Made by a program: the position numbers and the translations under genes
In this document: positions 53,907-63,672 of the stretch, one piece after another
Layout of the letters: the number at the start of each line of letters is the position of its first letter
Position numbering within the stretch: position 1 is the stretch's first letter
From: Rhodoblastus acidophilus
Lineage (GTDB): Bacteria > Pseudomonadota > Alphaproteobacteria > Rhizobiales > Beijerinckiaceae
NCBI RefSeq assembly: GCF_009720655.1
Contig: NZ_WNKS01000003.1
Location: 186,001 to 250,000, forward strand
Direction: 5' to 3'
Length of the DNA stretch: 64,000 nt
The notes under the pieces: model-generated
Databases searched by the model: none
Seen by the model: the letters and a program-made list of their open reading frames with translations, nothing else
Told to the model about the DNA's origin: nothing

Positions 53907-54908
53907 TCAGGCGGCGACCAGTTCGCGCGCCTGCTGCACCCAACCGGCGACGCGGCCGTTGAGCTTGAGGTCGGCGTCAACCTTGGCGGCGTCGGCTTCC
54001 GTCATGGCCGCGAACTGCCAATAGTGGTAGAGGCCGGCGTCGGCGAGCTTCTTCTCGACCTGCGGGCCGACGCCCGCGAGCTTCGACAGATCGTCCGGGG
54101 CGCCGCGCGGGGCGGACAGCAGCTCGAACACGTCGGCGGTTGACGCGATTTCGGCGTCGGCCGGCAGCTCCACGGCGACCGGGGCCTCGGCGGCGCCGAT
54201 ATCAAAACCGAGCGAGCCCTGGCTGCGGGAAATGCCGTCGAGCGCGGCGCGGGCGATCAGGTCGCAATAGAGCGCGATGGCGCGGCCGGCGTCGTCATTG
54301 CCCGGGATCGGATAGGTGATGCCGTCCGGATCGCAATTGGTGTCGAGGATGGCCGCGACCGGGATGTTGAGGCGCGCCGCTTCCTTGATCGCCAGCTGCT
54401 CCTTGTTGGTGTCGATGACGAAGATCAGGTCCGGGACGCCGCCCATGTCCTTGATGCCGCCGAGAGCCTTTTCCAGCTTGTCGCGCTCGCGCGACATCAT
54501 CAGGCGCTCTTTCTTGGTGAGGCCGGAGGCGCCGGAGTTGAGCTGGTCGTCGATTTTCCGCAGACGCGCAATGGAAGCCGAGATGGTTTTCCAGTTGGTC
54601 AGCATGCCGCCGAGCCAGCGGGCGTTGATGTAGTACTGGGCGGAGCGCTTGGCGGCGTCGGCGATCTGCTCCTGGGCCTGGCGCTTGGTGCCGACGAACA
54701 GCACGCGGCCGCCCTTGGCGACGGTGTCGGAGACCGCCTTCAGCGCCTGGTGCAGCAGCGGCACGGTCTGGGCGAGGTCGATGACGTGGATGTTGTTACG
54801 CACGCCGAAAATGAAGGGGGCCATTTTCGGGTTCCAGCGGTGAGCCTGGTGGCCGAAATGAGCGCCGGACTCGAGCAGGCCGCGCATGGTGAAATCGGGA
54901 AGCGCCAT
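53907..54908 (-). CDS. rpsB: 30S ribosomal protein S2
   Basis: 333 residues. The S2 core (1-230) has '[24 protein letters not shown]', '[19 protein letters not shown]' and '[20 protein letters not shown]'. A C-terminal extension of about 100 residues holds a helix-hairpin-helix-like block ('[40 protein letters not shown]'), typical of alphaproteobacterial S2 and absent from E. coli S2 (241). Confidence 0.97.
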   Translation of the reverse strand: MALPDFTMRGLLESGAHFGHQAHRWNPKMAPFIFGVRNNIHVIDLAQTVPLLHQALKAVSDTVAKGGRVLFVGTKRQAQEQIADAAKRSAQYYINARWLGGMLTNWKTISASIARLRKIDDQLNSGASGLTKKERLMMSRERDKLEKALGGIKDMGGVPDLIFVIDTNKEQLAIKEAARLNIPVAAILDTNCDPDGITYPIPGNDDAGRAIALYCDLIARAALDGISRSQGSLGFDIGAAEAPVAVELPADAEIASTADVFELLSAPRGAPDDLSKLAGVGPQVEKKLADAGLYHYWQFAAMTEADAAKVDADLKLNGRVAGWVQQARELVAA

Positions 54909-54942
54909 GACAAAATTCTCCGGTTGAGCCGCCGCGAAGTTT

Positions 54943-54966
54943 TGGCTTCAGTTTTTGTTGAAGCCA
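54943..54966 (-). promoter_or_regulatory. rpsB leader hairpin
   Basis: Perfect 8-bp arms TGGCTTCA/TGAAGCCA around an A-rich loop (ACAAAAAC on the minus strand), 35 bases upstream of the rpsB start. Leader hairpins at this place are known to mediate autoregulation by S2 in other bacteria. Here it is only structural inference. Confidence 0.4.
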
Positions 54967-55179
54967 CCGGAGCGAACCTTGGAACAGGCCGCCGTCCTTC
55001 GCGTGTGGATTGGAGGGGCCGCTTTATATCAGGGCGGAAGACTTGGCAAGCCCGTCGCGCAAGCGGCCGGCCTGCCCGGCGCGAGCGACCGCGCCATTTG
55101 GTCCATGCGCGCTGCGCCAAGGCGACGATCGACGCCGGCGCGAAACGCATCGGTCCGCCAGCCGGAGGCCGCCTGAAAG

Positions 55180-58100
55180 CTAAACCAGCTCCACCTCGGC
55201 CACGCCGGGCAAGCTCTTGATCGCGTTGGAAACCGCCGGGTTGATCGGATATTTGCCCGGCAGCTTGACCTCCACCTCCCGCTCATCCTCGTCGAGCCGC
55301 AGCAGCAACGTAACTTCGCCTTCCGGCTTGCCCTTCAGCCGCTCCGCCAGAATCGGCAGCGCCGCGCCGTCGCGCAAAGCGATTCGCAACCCCTTCTGAA
55401 TCCGCGCCGCCGCCTCGTCGAGTTTTTCCACCAGGGTGATGCGCGCGCGCACATCCTCGCCTTCAAGCCGCGCATCCAGCGTCACCAGCACACACGCCCC
55501 TTTTTCCAAGAGTTCGCGGAACTGGTTCAAACCCTCCTGGAACATGATGGCCTCGTACTGGCCGGAGGCGTCGGACAGGGTGACGATGCCCATCTTGTTG
55601 CCGGATTTTGTCCTGCGCTCGGTGCGGTCGAGCACGGTGGCGGCGAGTCGGTCCGCCGACGCCCCCTGCTTCACCGCGCGGGCAAAACTCGCCCAGTTGC
55701 GCACCCGCAGTTTTTGCAACACCGCCTGATAGGAATCGAGCGGGTGGCCCGAGAGAAAAAAGCCGATCGAATCGAACTCGCGTTTCAGCCGTTCTTCCGC
55801 CGACCAATTGTCCCACTTGCCCAGACGCAGCGGCTCCGGCTCGCCGCCGCCGAACAGAGCGTTCTGCCCTGCCCGCGCCTCGTCCTGCGCCAGATTGGCG
55901 TGCGCAAGCACCTTTTCCATCGACACGAACGCCTTTGAGCGGTCGCGCTCCAGCTCATCGTAAGCCCCCGCCGCCGCCAGGCTCTCCAAGACTTTCTTGT
56001 TGACCTCGCGCGGGTTCAGCCGCTGCGCCATTTCCGCGAGGCTGACGAATCGTTTCGCTCCCCGCGCGGCGACAAGCGCCCCCGCCTGCCCCTCGCCCAC
56101 GCCTTTCACGGCGGACAAGGCATAGCGAATCGTCAGCGCCCCCTCCGAATCGGCATGAACCTCGAAATCGACCCCGGAGTCGTTGATCGACGGCGGCTCG
56201 ACCTTGACGCCAAGCCTCAGACACTCATTGCGAAATTCCGCGAGCTTGTCGGTGTTGCTCTTGTCGAGCGTCATCGACGCCGCCATGAATTCGACGGGGT
56301 AATTGGCCTTGCACCAAGCGGTCTGGTAGGCGACCAGCGCATAAGCCGCCGCATGGCTCTTGTTGAACCCGTAGTCGGCGAATTTCGCCAGCAAATCAAA
56401 AATCTCGTCGGCCTTGGCCTTGTCCAGCCCGCCCGCGACCGCGCCGTCGACAAAACGTTCGCGCTGCTTGTCCATCTCCGCCTTGATCTTCTTGCCCATG
56501 GCGCGGCGGAGCATGTCGGCCTCGCCGAGCGAATAGCCGGACAGGATCTGCGCGATCTGCATCACCTGTTCCTGGTAGATGATGACCCCAAACGTCTCCT
56601 TCAGCACGCATTCGATCTTGGGGTGGATGTAGTCGGCGTCTTCTTCCCCCAGTTTCACCGCGCAATAGGTGGGGATGTTGGCCATGGGACCGGGACGATA
56701 CAGCGCGACCAGCGCGATAATGTCTTCAAAACGGTCGGCGCGCATTTCGGTCAGGGCCTTGCGCATGCCCACGCTTTCCAGCTGGAACACGCCGACCGTC
56801 TCGCCGCGCCCGAGCATTTCGAACGTTTTCGTATCGTCGAGCGGGATTTTGGAAAGATCGACCTCGATACCGCGCAGCTTCAGCAGGTTCACGCAGGTCG
56901 ACAGCGTGGTCAGCGTCTTCAGTCCCAAAAAGTCGAATTTCACCAGCCCCGCCGGCTCCACCCATTTCATGTTGAACTGGGTGGCCGGCATTTCGGATTT
57001 CGGGTCCTGGTAGAGCGGCACCAACTGGTCGAGCGGCCGGTCGCCGATGACGATGCCCGCCGCATGGGTCGAGGCGTTGGAGTAAAGGCCCTCAAGCTTT
57101 TCGGCGATCTCCAAAAGCTTGGCGACCTTGGAATCGCGCTCCGCCTCCTCCTGCAGGCGCGGCTCCGAGTCGATCGCCTGTTTCAGCGACACCGGCGCCG
57201 CCGGATTTTGCGGCACCATTTTGGCGAGCTTGTCCACCTGTCCCAGCGGCATTTCGAGCACGCGACCAACGTTGCGCAGCACGCCGCGCGCCAAAAACGA
57301 GCCAAACGTGATGATCTGCGCCACGCGATCCGCGCCATAGCGGCGGCGGACATAGGCGATCACCTCGTCGCGGCGGGTCTGACAAAAGTCGATGTCGAAA
57401 TCCGGCATGGACACGCGTTCGGGATTCAAAAACCGCTCGAACAGCAAGGAAAAACGCATCGGATCGAGGTCGGTGATGGTCAGCGCATAGGCGACCAGCG
57501 AGCCCGCGCCCGAGCCGCGCCCGGGCCCCACGGGAATCCCCTGCGATTTCGCCCATTTGATGAAGTCCGAGACGATGAGAAAATATCCGGGAAACTTCAT
57601 CTTCTCGATGATCGACAGCTCGAATTCGAGCCGCTTGTCATAATCTTCGAGCGTCTGGCCCGGCGCGGGGCCGTGGGCGTCGAGTCGCGCCCTCAAACCC
57701 GCCATGGCCTGCGCGCGCAGTTCGGCGGCCTCATCCGTCCCTTCGGTGAAATTCGGCAGGATCGGCGCGCGGGTTTTCGGCCGAAAGGCGCAGCGCAGCG
57801 CGATTTCCACCGTGTTGCGGGTCGCCTCGGGAATGTCGGCGAATTTTTCCAGCATTTCGGCGCGGGTGGTGAAGCGATGCTCGGGTGTCAGTTTTCGGCG
57901 GTTGTCATCGGAAACCATCGCGCCCTCGGCGATGCACAGCAGCGCGTCATGGGCGTCATGGTCGGATTTTGCGGCAAAATAGGGCTCGTTGGTCGCGACC
58001 AGCGGCAGATGGCGGCGATAGGCGATGTCGAGCAGCAGCGGCTCGACCTGCTTTTCCAGCTCCGTCCCGTGGCGCTGAAGCTCGACATAGAGGCGCTGCG

Positions 58101-58647
58101 GAAAAATTTCGACGAGGGCGTCGAGCCGGGTCTCGGCGCCGGCATCCTTGTGCAGGGCGAGCGCGCGGTCCAGCGGGCCGGAGGGGCCGCCGGTGAGCGC
58201 AATCAAACCGTTGTTCGAACAGCGCAATTGCGCGAGCGTCACATGGGCGGCGTCACCGGGGTCCACCCCGGTCCAGGCGGCGGACACCAGTTTCATCAGG
58301 TTGAGATAGCCGGCCTCGTCCATGGCCAGCAGCACCAGATTGCCCAGCGAGGCGTCGCCCGCCAGCGGCTCGCCGGGGACGCGAAGCGATTCGGCGTCGG
58401 CGAAATCCACCGCGAGTTGCACGCCGGCGATCGGCTGAAGCCCGTCCTTGGACGCCTTTTCCGAAAACTCCAGAGCGCCGAACAGATTGTTGGTGTCGGT
58501 CACCGCCAGCGCCGGCTGGCCGTCGGCGGCGGCCAGTTTCAGCAACTTGGCCAGCGGCAGCGCCCCCTCGCGCAGCGAGAACGAGGTGTGGACGTGGAGA
58601 TGGACGAAGCCAACCTGGTCGATCAAATCAGGGATTTGAAGCATCAT
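55180..58647 (-). CDS. dnaE: DNA polymerase III subunit alpha
   Basis: 1155 residues. N-terminal PHP domain ('FVHLHVHTSFSLREGALPLAKLLKLA'), polymerase core with 'PVGPGRGSGAGSLVAYALTITDLDPMRFSLLFERFLNPERVSMPDFDIDF', the catalytic Asp pair in PDFDIDF, and 'YKYGFNKSHAA'-type 'DYGFNKSHAAAYALVAYQTAW'. Then come a helix-hairpin-helix/OB region and a C-terminal tail. It is the replicative DNA polymerase (DnaE1 type by length). A second ATG directly follows the first. Confidence 0.97.
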   Translation of the reverse strand: MMLQIPDLIDQVGFVHLHVHTSFSLREGALPLAKLLKLAAADGQPALAVTDTNNLFGALEFSEKASKDGLQPIAGVQLAVDFADAESLRVPGEPLAGDASLGNLVLLAMDEAGYLNLMKLVSAAWTGVDPGDAAHVTLAQLRCSNNGLIALTGGPSGPLDRALALHKDAGAETRLDALVEIFPQRLYVELQRHGTELEKQVEPLLLDIAYRRHLPLVATNEPYFAAKSDHDAHDALLCIAEGAMVSDDNRRKLTPEHRFTTRAEMLEKFADIPEATRNTVEIALRCAFRPKTRAPILPNFTEGTDEAAELRAQAMAGLRARLDAHGPAPGQTLEDYDKRLEFELSIIEKMKFPGYFLIVSDFIKWAKSQGIPVGPGRGSGAGSLVAYALTITDLDPMRFSLLFERFLNPERVSMPDFDIDFCQTRRDEVIAYVRRRYGADRVAQIITFGSFLARGVLRNVGRVLEMPLGQVDKLAKMVPQNPAAPVSLKQAIDSEPRLQEEAERDSKVAKLLEIAEKLEGLYSNASTHAAGIVIGDRPLDQLVPLYQDPKSEMPATQFNMKWVEPAGLVKFDFLGLKTLTTLSTCVNLLKLRGIEVDLSKIPLDDTKTFEMLGRGETVGVFQLESVGMRKALTEMRADRFEDIIALVALYRPGPMANIPTYCAVKLGEEDADYIHPKIECVLKETFGVIIYQEQVMQIAQILSGYSLGEADMLRRAMGKKIKAEMDKQRERFVDGAVAGGLDKAKADEIFDLLAKFADYGFNKSHAAAYALVAYQTAWCKANYPVEFMAASMTLDKSNTDKLAEFRNECLRLGVKVEPPSINDSGVDFEVHADSEGALTIRYALSAVKGVGEGQAGALVAARGAKRFVSLAEMAQRLNPREVNKKVLESLAAAGAYDELERDRSKAFVSMEKVLAHANLAQDEARAGQNALFGGGEPEPLRLGKWDNWSAEERLKREFDSIGFFLSGHPLDSYQAVLQKLRVRNWASFARAVKQGASADRLAATVLDRTERRTKSGNKMGIVTLSDASGQYEAIMFQEGLNQFRELLEKGACVLVTLDARLEGEDVRARITLVEKLDEAAARIQKGLRIALRDGAALPILAERLKGKPEGEVTLLLRLDEDEREVEVKLPGKYPINPAVSNAIKSLPGVAEVELV

Positions 58648-58979
58648 GGCTTGTCCTTCTCGCGAAGCTTCAGGTTGTGCCCCGCCCCGCCGCGCGGCGC
58701 GGAAAACGGCTCGGGACGCGGCAGGTGATCAAAGTTTTTTGTTCTCGTTCCATTGCGCTTGCGTTCCATGAAATATTGCGCGCGAAGTATTTTTTTTTTC
58801 AAAGACCAGGACAAGCCGCAAATTCATGCGCTTGTGATGAATCGGCCCTGTGGATAAATGCCCGTTTTCTGTGGACGGACGCATGGCAAAGCTTGGGGTA
58901 GGGTTACTGAAAATCCAGTCCCTTGGCGGCGCATTTTCTCGGAATGAAACACTCCGCGGTTTGGGCATAAGTTGCGCCT
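58648..58979. other. 332-bp dnaE upstream region
   Basis: No gene is seen. It contains a T10 tract near 58791 and an exact DnaA-box 9-mer TGTGGATAA at 58850-58858. A second partial one (TGTGGACGG) lies about 20 bases later. The lolD stop is at its right edge, so dnaE probably has its own promoter here. Confidence 0.5.
58850..58858 (-). promoter_or_regulatory. Perfect DnaA-box 9-mer
   Basis: TTATCCACA on the minus strand, exactly the high-affinity DnaA consensus, about 200 bases upstream of dnaE. A single box by chance is possible in 64 kb, so the regulatory role is speculative. Confidence 0.35.
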
Positions 58980-59669
58980 TTACTCAAGCTCAACCAGCAG
59001 TCCATTGCGCAAGGTCCAGCGCCTGTCCATCCGCGCGGCCAGATCGAGATTGTGCGTTGCGATCACGGCGGCGAGTCCGGTCGCGCGCACCAGCGTCATC
59101 AAGGCCGAAAACACTTTTTCGGCGGTCTGCGGATCGAGATTGCCGGTCGGCTCGTCCGCCAGCAGCAGCGCCGGCGCATTGGCCACCGCGCGCGCGATGG
59201 CGACTCGCTGCTGCTCGCCGCCGGACAGTTCGGAGGGGCGATGATTGGCGCGCGCGCCGAGGCCCAGATAGTCCAGCAGTTCATAGGCCCGCTCGCGCGC
59301 CTCGCGCTTGGTCAAACCGGCGATCAACTGCGGCGTCATCACGTTTTCCAGCGCGGTGAATTCCGGCAGCAGGTGATGAAACTGGTAAACAAAACCGATC
59401 TTGTCGCGCCGCAGCGCGGTGCGGGCGCGATCGTCGAGTTCCGACGCGGCCTCTCCGTCGATGGCGACAACGCCGCCGTCGGGCCGCTCCAGCAATCCGG
59501 CGATGTGCAGCAGGGTGGATTTTCCGGCGCCGGAGGGGGCGACCAGCGCGACCGCCTGCCCCGCCCACAGCATGCCGTCGACGCCGCGCAAGATTTCGAG
59601 GAAACCGTCGCCCTCGGGATAGCGGCGGGTGACGCCGGTGAGGGCGAGGACCGGAAGGGACTCATTCAT
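58980..59669 (-). CDS. lolD: Lipoprotein-releasing ABC transporter ATPase LolD
   Basis: 229 residues from [20 protein letters not shown]. Walker A 'APSGAGKST', '[26 protein letters not shown]', signature '[14 protein letters not shown]' and Walker B '[12 protein letters not shown]' match LolD closely ('HHLLPEF.A.ENV' is the family marker). It powers extraction of outer-membrane lipoproteins to LolA. The start overlaps the permease stop by eight bases. RlpA and other lipoproteins in this window are potential cargo. Confidence 0.93.
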   Translation of the reverse strand: MNESLPVLALTGVTRRYPEGDGFLEILRGVDGMLWAGQAVALVAPSGAGKSTLLHIAGLLERPDGGVVAIDGEAASELDDRARTALRRDKIGFVYQFHHLLPEFTALENVMTPQLIAGLTKREARERAYELLDYLGLGARANHRPSELSGGEQQRVAIARAVANAPALLLADEPTGNLDPQTAEKVFSALMTLVRATGLAAVIATHNLDLAARMDRRWTLRNGLLVELE

Positions 59670-60945
59670 TGCGCAGGGCCTCAACGGGATCGAGCCGCGC
59701 CGCCCGCCACGCGGGATAGATGGTGGCGACGAAGGACAGGCCGAGCGTGAGCAGGGCGACGCCGACCACTTCCTTCTTCTCCACCACGGTCGGCAATTGC
59801 GACAGGCCGAAATAATACTGCGCCGGGAACAGGTTCAAGCTGAAAGCGCGGTTGAGGAACTGGCGGACGTCGTCGAGATGCAGGGCGAGCGGCACGCCAA
59901 TGGCCACGCCGAGGGTCACGCCGACCAGGCCGATGGCGACGCCGGTGAGAATGAAGATGCGCAGCACCGCGCCGCGCGACGCCCCCATGGTGCGCAGGAT
60001 GGCGATCTCGCGGGTCTTGTCCTTCACCAGCAGCACCAGCCCCTGCACGATCAGCAGCGAGGCCACGGCGACGATGATGCTGAGAATGAGGAAAATGGCG
60101 TCGCTCTCGACCTTGAGCACGTCGAAAAAGCCCTTGTTGCGCTGGCGCCAGTCGGTGAGGATGTTGGGGCGCTCGATGGTTTGTTCGATCTTCATGCGCA
60201 CTTCGTCCATATGCGCGGGATCGTCGACAAACCCCTGGATGACGCTGACCTCGCCGGGCTTGTTGAAGAAAGCCTGCGCCTCCTCCAACGGCAGGTAAAC
60301 AAACAGCTGGTCGAAGTCGGACAGGCCGAACTGGAAGATGGCCTTGACCGGATAGGCCTTCATGCGCGGCGTGACGCCGAACGGCGTTTGCGCGCCCTTG
60401 GCGGTGAGGATGGACACGGTGTCGCCGACGCGCACGCCGAGATTGTCGGCCATGCGCTGGCCGATGGCGATACCGACGGCCGAATCGAAATTCTCAAGCG
60501 TGCCCTGGCGCACATTGCCGGCCATGCCGGGCAGGCGCTTCAGGTCGTCGCCGGAGACGCCGCGCACCAGCGCGCCGGTCTGCTGGGTCGGCGAGGAAAT
60601 GCCGGCCGGGCTCTCGACCATGGGGATGGCGCGCTTGACGCCCGGAATTTTTTCAAGTTGCGCCGCCACCTCCTTGTAGTCGGTCATCGGCGTGTCGATC
60701 GGTTGCAGGAAGAAATGGCCGTTGCCGCCGATGATCTTGCTCATCAGCTCGACGCGCATGCCGTTCATCACCGCCATGACGACGATCAGCGCCATCACGC
60801 CGACGGTGATGCCGGTGACGGACAGGCCGGCGATGGCGGACGGCAGGAAACGATGCTTGCGCGCCCGCATGTAGCGCAAGGCGAGCATGCGCTCATAGGC
60901 GCCGAAAGGCTTGGCCCCGTGGTGTCTGTTCAGCAGCGAGATCAT
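59662..60945 (-). CDS. lolC: Lipoprotein-releasing ABC transporter permease LolC/LolE
   Basis: 427 residues with the MacB_PCD/FtsX layout: helix 1 (about 40-62), a large periplasmic domain (about 65-280) and three C-terminal helices. '[47 protein letters not shown]' and '[24 protein letters not shown]' are the LolC/E signatures. Only one permease gene is present, so it probably works as a homodimer (LolF-like), as in other alphaproteobacteria. Confidence 0.93.
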   Translation of the reverse strand: MISLLNRHHGAKPFGAYERMLALRYMRARKHRFLPSAIAGLSVTGITVGVMALIVVMAVMNGMRVELMSKIIGGNGHFFLQPIDTPMTDYKEVAAQLEKIPGVKRAIPMVESPAGISSPTQQTGALVRGVSGDDLKRLPGMAGNVRQGTLENFDSAVGIAIGQRMADNLGVRVGDTVSILTAKGAQTPFGVTPRMKAYPVKAIFQFGLSDFDQLFVYLPLEEAQAFFNKPGEVSVIQGFVDDPAHMDEVRMKIEQTIERPNILTDWRQRNKGFFDVLKVESDAIFLILSIIVAVASLLIVQGLVLLVKDKTREIAILRTMGASRGAVLRIFILTGVAIGLVGVTLGVAIGVPLALHLDDVRQFLNRAFSLNLFPAQYYFGLSQLPTVVEKKEVVGVALLTLGLSFVATIYPAWRAARLDPVEALRNE

Positions 60946-61140
60946 CGCGCTCCGGTTTCTTCAGCTTTGCGCGAGTTAGGCGTGAATTGCGGGCAAAAGA
61001 AGACCTTTTGTGCGCGATTCGGCTGTTCGCCACAATGCCGGAAAACCTTTAGCGTTTTATACGGGCTTTTTAGGCTTTTCCCCAAGCGGGCGGCAACTTG
61101 ACCTTGCGACAATGGCTTACGACCGAAACGGAGCCAGAGC

Positions 61141-62016
61141 ATGTCCAACGTCCGCCTGCAGGAAATCGCGCTGCTGCCGCTCGACCAGCGCGCCGCGCAT
61201 ATCGCGCGGCTGTTCGCGGAAGGCGGCGAGCCGCCCGCCCCGCGCGCGCCGGCGAAGCGCGGGCGTGTCGAAAGGCTTACGCGCGCTCTCGCTGAATGGG
61301 CGCATCCAAGCCGGCTGCCTCTCGCCGTCACCGCCCTCGCCGTCCTCGCGGGCAAAACCCTGTTCGGCGCCGAGCCCCGCGGCCGCGCGCCTCAACGGGC
61401 CGACGGATTTTGCGGCCTCACGCCGATTCCGGACGCGGAGGCGGCGCTCGACCTTTATGCCCAGGGTCTCTATTTCGAGGCTGTTCCGGGCCTCGCCTCG
61501 CTGTGGTCGCCGCCCCGGCGCGCCATCGTGCGGGCGCTTCGCCTGTCCGGATGCGCTGATCCGCGCGAGGGGGAAGTGCGGCTCGACTGCGATTTCGAGC
61601 GCCTGCTCGACCTTTGCGACGCTCAAGGCGCCAGCGCCGGCCGCCGTCCGCCGGGCCGGACCCATTTGAGCGAGCTGTTCGGCCGCGGTCTCGCCCATGC
61701 GTTGGAAATGCGCGACGGCGAGGAGACGCGCGCTGCGATCATCGGCGTCGCCGTGGGCGGCGTCTTCACCGTGGAGTGCTTTTTCGCCGCAAATCGCGAA
61801 GCCTTCGCCAGCGCGGTGGCGGAACTGGGCCGGCGCCTGGAGGACCTGCATTTTCTGGCGATGGATTTTCGCGCGCCGTCGCCGCATCTCGACGGCCTGC
61901 CGATTGAATCGATGGAACAACAGGATTTTGTCGCCCTGCTGGCGGAGCCGGGCGGCGCGCGCCCGGGCCGCTGGCGCGCCGGGGACTCCGCGCGCTCGGC
62001 GCAACAAGCGGCGTGA
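61141..62016 (+). CDS. Hypothetical protein
   Basis: 291 residues with no signal peptide. The first 60 residues are Arg/Pro/Ala-rich, one weakly hydrophobic stretch ('LPLAVTALAVLAGKTLFG', about 60-77) may be a membrane segment, and the C-terminal part is acidic and mixed alpha/beta. No domain is recognised. It is transcribed away from the lol genes, preceded by about 195 bases of shared upstream DNA and followed immediately by a REP-like palindrome. Confidence 0.5.
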   Translation: MSNVRLQEIALLPLDQRAAHIARLFAEGGEPPAPRAPAKRGRVERLTRALAEWAHPSRLPLAVTALAVLAGKTLFGAEPRGRAPQRADGFCGLTPIPDAEAALDLYAQGLYFEAVPGLASLWSPPRRAIVRALRLSGCADPREGEVRLDCDFERLLDLCDAQGASAGRRPPGRTHLSELFGRGLAHALEMRDGEETRAAIIGVAVGGVFTVECFFAANREAFASAVAELGRRLEDLHFLAMDFRAPSPHLDGLPIESMEQQDFVALLAEPGGARPGRWRAGDSARSAQQAA

Positions 62017-62024
62017 CGGGCGCC

Positions 62025-62125
62025 CTCCTTCTCCCCATAGCCCGTCTTGAGACGGGCGTTCTGACGAACGCCCTACGGCGGGAGAAGGTGTCGCGCGAAG
62101 CGCGACGGATGAGGGGTTCATCCCT
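62025..62125. repeat. REP-like palindrome, long form
   Basis: The outer stem CTTCTCCC...GGGAGAAG encloses CCCGTCT-TG-AGACGGG and GGGCGTTC-TGAC-GAACGCCC, followed by GCGCGAAGCGCGACGGATGAGG. Nearly identical to the 38.06 and 52.4-kb copies. It lies between convergent genes. Confidence 0.85.
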
Positions 62126-62160
62126 CACCCACACAGCGACGCGCAACGGCCAGCGCCCCT

Positions 62161-63468
62161 TCACGCCCTTCTGAGCAGCGCCGCGACATAAAACCCGTCG
62201 ACATCGTGGCGCGCCGGGGTCAGCCGCAGGCCGGGACCATGGGGCGACGCCGCGTCGTCCAGCCCTTCGAGTCCGGCCAGCCGCAGGCTGTCGGCGGCGC
62301 TTTCGCAGGAAAAATCCGGGTTGTTCGACAGGAAGGCCGCGACCCTGTCCTCGTTTTCCTCGCACAGCAGCGAGCAGGTGACATAGACGAGCCGCCCTCC
62401 GGGCCCGACAAACCGCGACCCTTTCGCCAAAACCTCGTCCTGCGCCGCCTGGCGCTGCTCCAGCGCGCCGGGGCGCATCCGCCATTTGGCGTCGGGATTG
62501 CGCCGCCAGGTGCCGACCCCGGTGCAAGGCGCGTCCACGACGACCAGATCGCAGGCGCCTGCGAGGTCGGCGACCGGATCGTTTTTTCCGCGCGGCGCCC
62601 GAACGACCACGTTTCTCGCGCCCGACCGCTCCAGGCGCGGAAAGATCGGGGTCAGGCGGCGGCCGTCGGAATCGGTCGCAAAAACCTCGCCGCGATTGTC
62701 CATCGTCGCCGCGAGCGCCAGGGCCTTGCCACCCCCGCCCGCGCACAGGTCCAGAACTTTTTCGCCGGGGGCGGCGCGGCACAGGGCGGCGGCGAGTTGC
62801 GAGCCCTCGTCCTGAATCTCGATCATGCCGCGCGCATAGGCCGGCTCGGCGTCGAGCGCGGCGCCGCGTCCGGCCGCCCCCTGCGGGATGCGCAGGCCGA
62901 AGGGGGCATAGCGGCAGGTCTGCGCGCCCAAATGTTCGAGTTCGACCAGCATTTCGGGCCGCGTCGCCTTGAGCGCGTTGACGCGCAGGTCGAGCGGCGC
63001 GCGCGTGGCCAGCGCCGCGCCCTGCGCGACCGCGTCGTCGCCGAAGGCGCGGCAAAAATGCGGCCCGAGCCATTCGGGATAATCGCCCAGAACCCAGTCG
63101 GGCGCGCCCTCGAGGTTTTGTGCGGCGAGATTTTGGCGTTCCTCCGCGCTCAGCGGCGCGGGCGCGTGGCCGATTCCGGAAAAATGGCCTTCGATCTCTT
63201 CGGCGCTCATGTCTCGCGCGTAAACCAGCGCGCCGATCATGTCGCCACGAGGGCTTTCGGATTTCATCAGAAAGCGGGCGGAGGCGCGGCGGCGCAGCGC
63301 GTCATAGACCAGCGAGGCGATGGCGGCGCGATCCTTGGAGCCGGCGAACCGGTGCGACAGCCCCCAGTCCTTCAGCGCGTCGGAGGCCGGACGACGGCGG
63401 CTTTCCAGATCGGCCAGAACTTCGATGGCGGCGGATATGCGGGCGGAAGGATGCATGCGGAATTTCAC
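62161..63468 (-). CDS. RsmB/NOP-family RNA (cytosine-5) methyltransferase
   Basis: 435 residues. The N-terminal NusB-like helical domain ('ALKDWGLSHRFAGSKDRAAIASLVYDALRRR') is followed by the SAM-binding core: motif I 'VLDLCAGGGGKALALAATM', motif IV 'VVVDAPCTGVGTWRRNPDAKW' and motif VI 'LVYVTCSLLCEENED'. The two catalytic Cys (PC and TC) are present. It methylates cytosine in rRNA, as RsmB does at C967 of 16S rRNA. An ATG four codons downstream is an alternative start. Confidence 0.93.
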   Translation of the reverse strand: MKFRMHPSARISAAIEVLADLESRRRPASDALKDWGLSHRFAGSKDRAAIASLVYDALRRRASARFLMKSESPRGDMIGALVYARDMSAEEIEGHFSGIGHAPAPLSAEERQNLAAQNLEGAPDWVLGDYPEWLGPHFCRAFGDDAVAQGAALATRAPLDLRVNALKATRPEMLVELEHLGAQTCRYAPFGLRIPQGAAGRGAALDAEPAYARGMIEIQDEGSQLAAALCRAAPGEKVLDLCAGGGGKALALAATMDNRGEVFATDSDGRRLTPIFPRLERSGARNVVVRAPRGKNDPVADLAGACDLVVVDAPCTGVGTWRRNPDAKWRMRPGALEQRQAAQDEVLAKGSRFVGPGGRLVYVTCSLLCEENEDRVAAFLSNNPDFSCESAADSLRLAGLEGLDDAASPHGPGLRLTPARHDVDGFYVAALLRRA

Positions 63469-63672
63469 TCTCGCGGTTTGGCAGCGCTCGTCTTTTCACG
63501 AAGCCGGGAGTCGCGCAACGCCCGTCCGCCGCCCATTAAACAACGTGTTGATCATGTTAGGTTTGTTCAGCCGGCCTCCGTAACAATACGCCTTGCCTAG
63601 AGCGCGGCGGGGACGCAGACTGAACATTGGAGGGCTTACCTCCGCTTTTCGCGCTTCGAAGGGAGTTGCCCG

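Noticed and set aside
56155-58728. An 857-codon frame antisense to dnaE
   Set aside because: Shadow of dnaE; the translation is rich in Arg, His and Asp with no family match.
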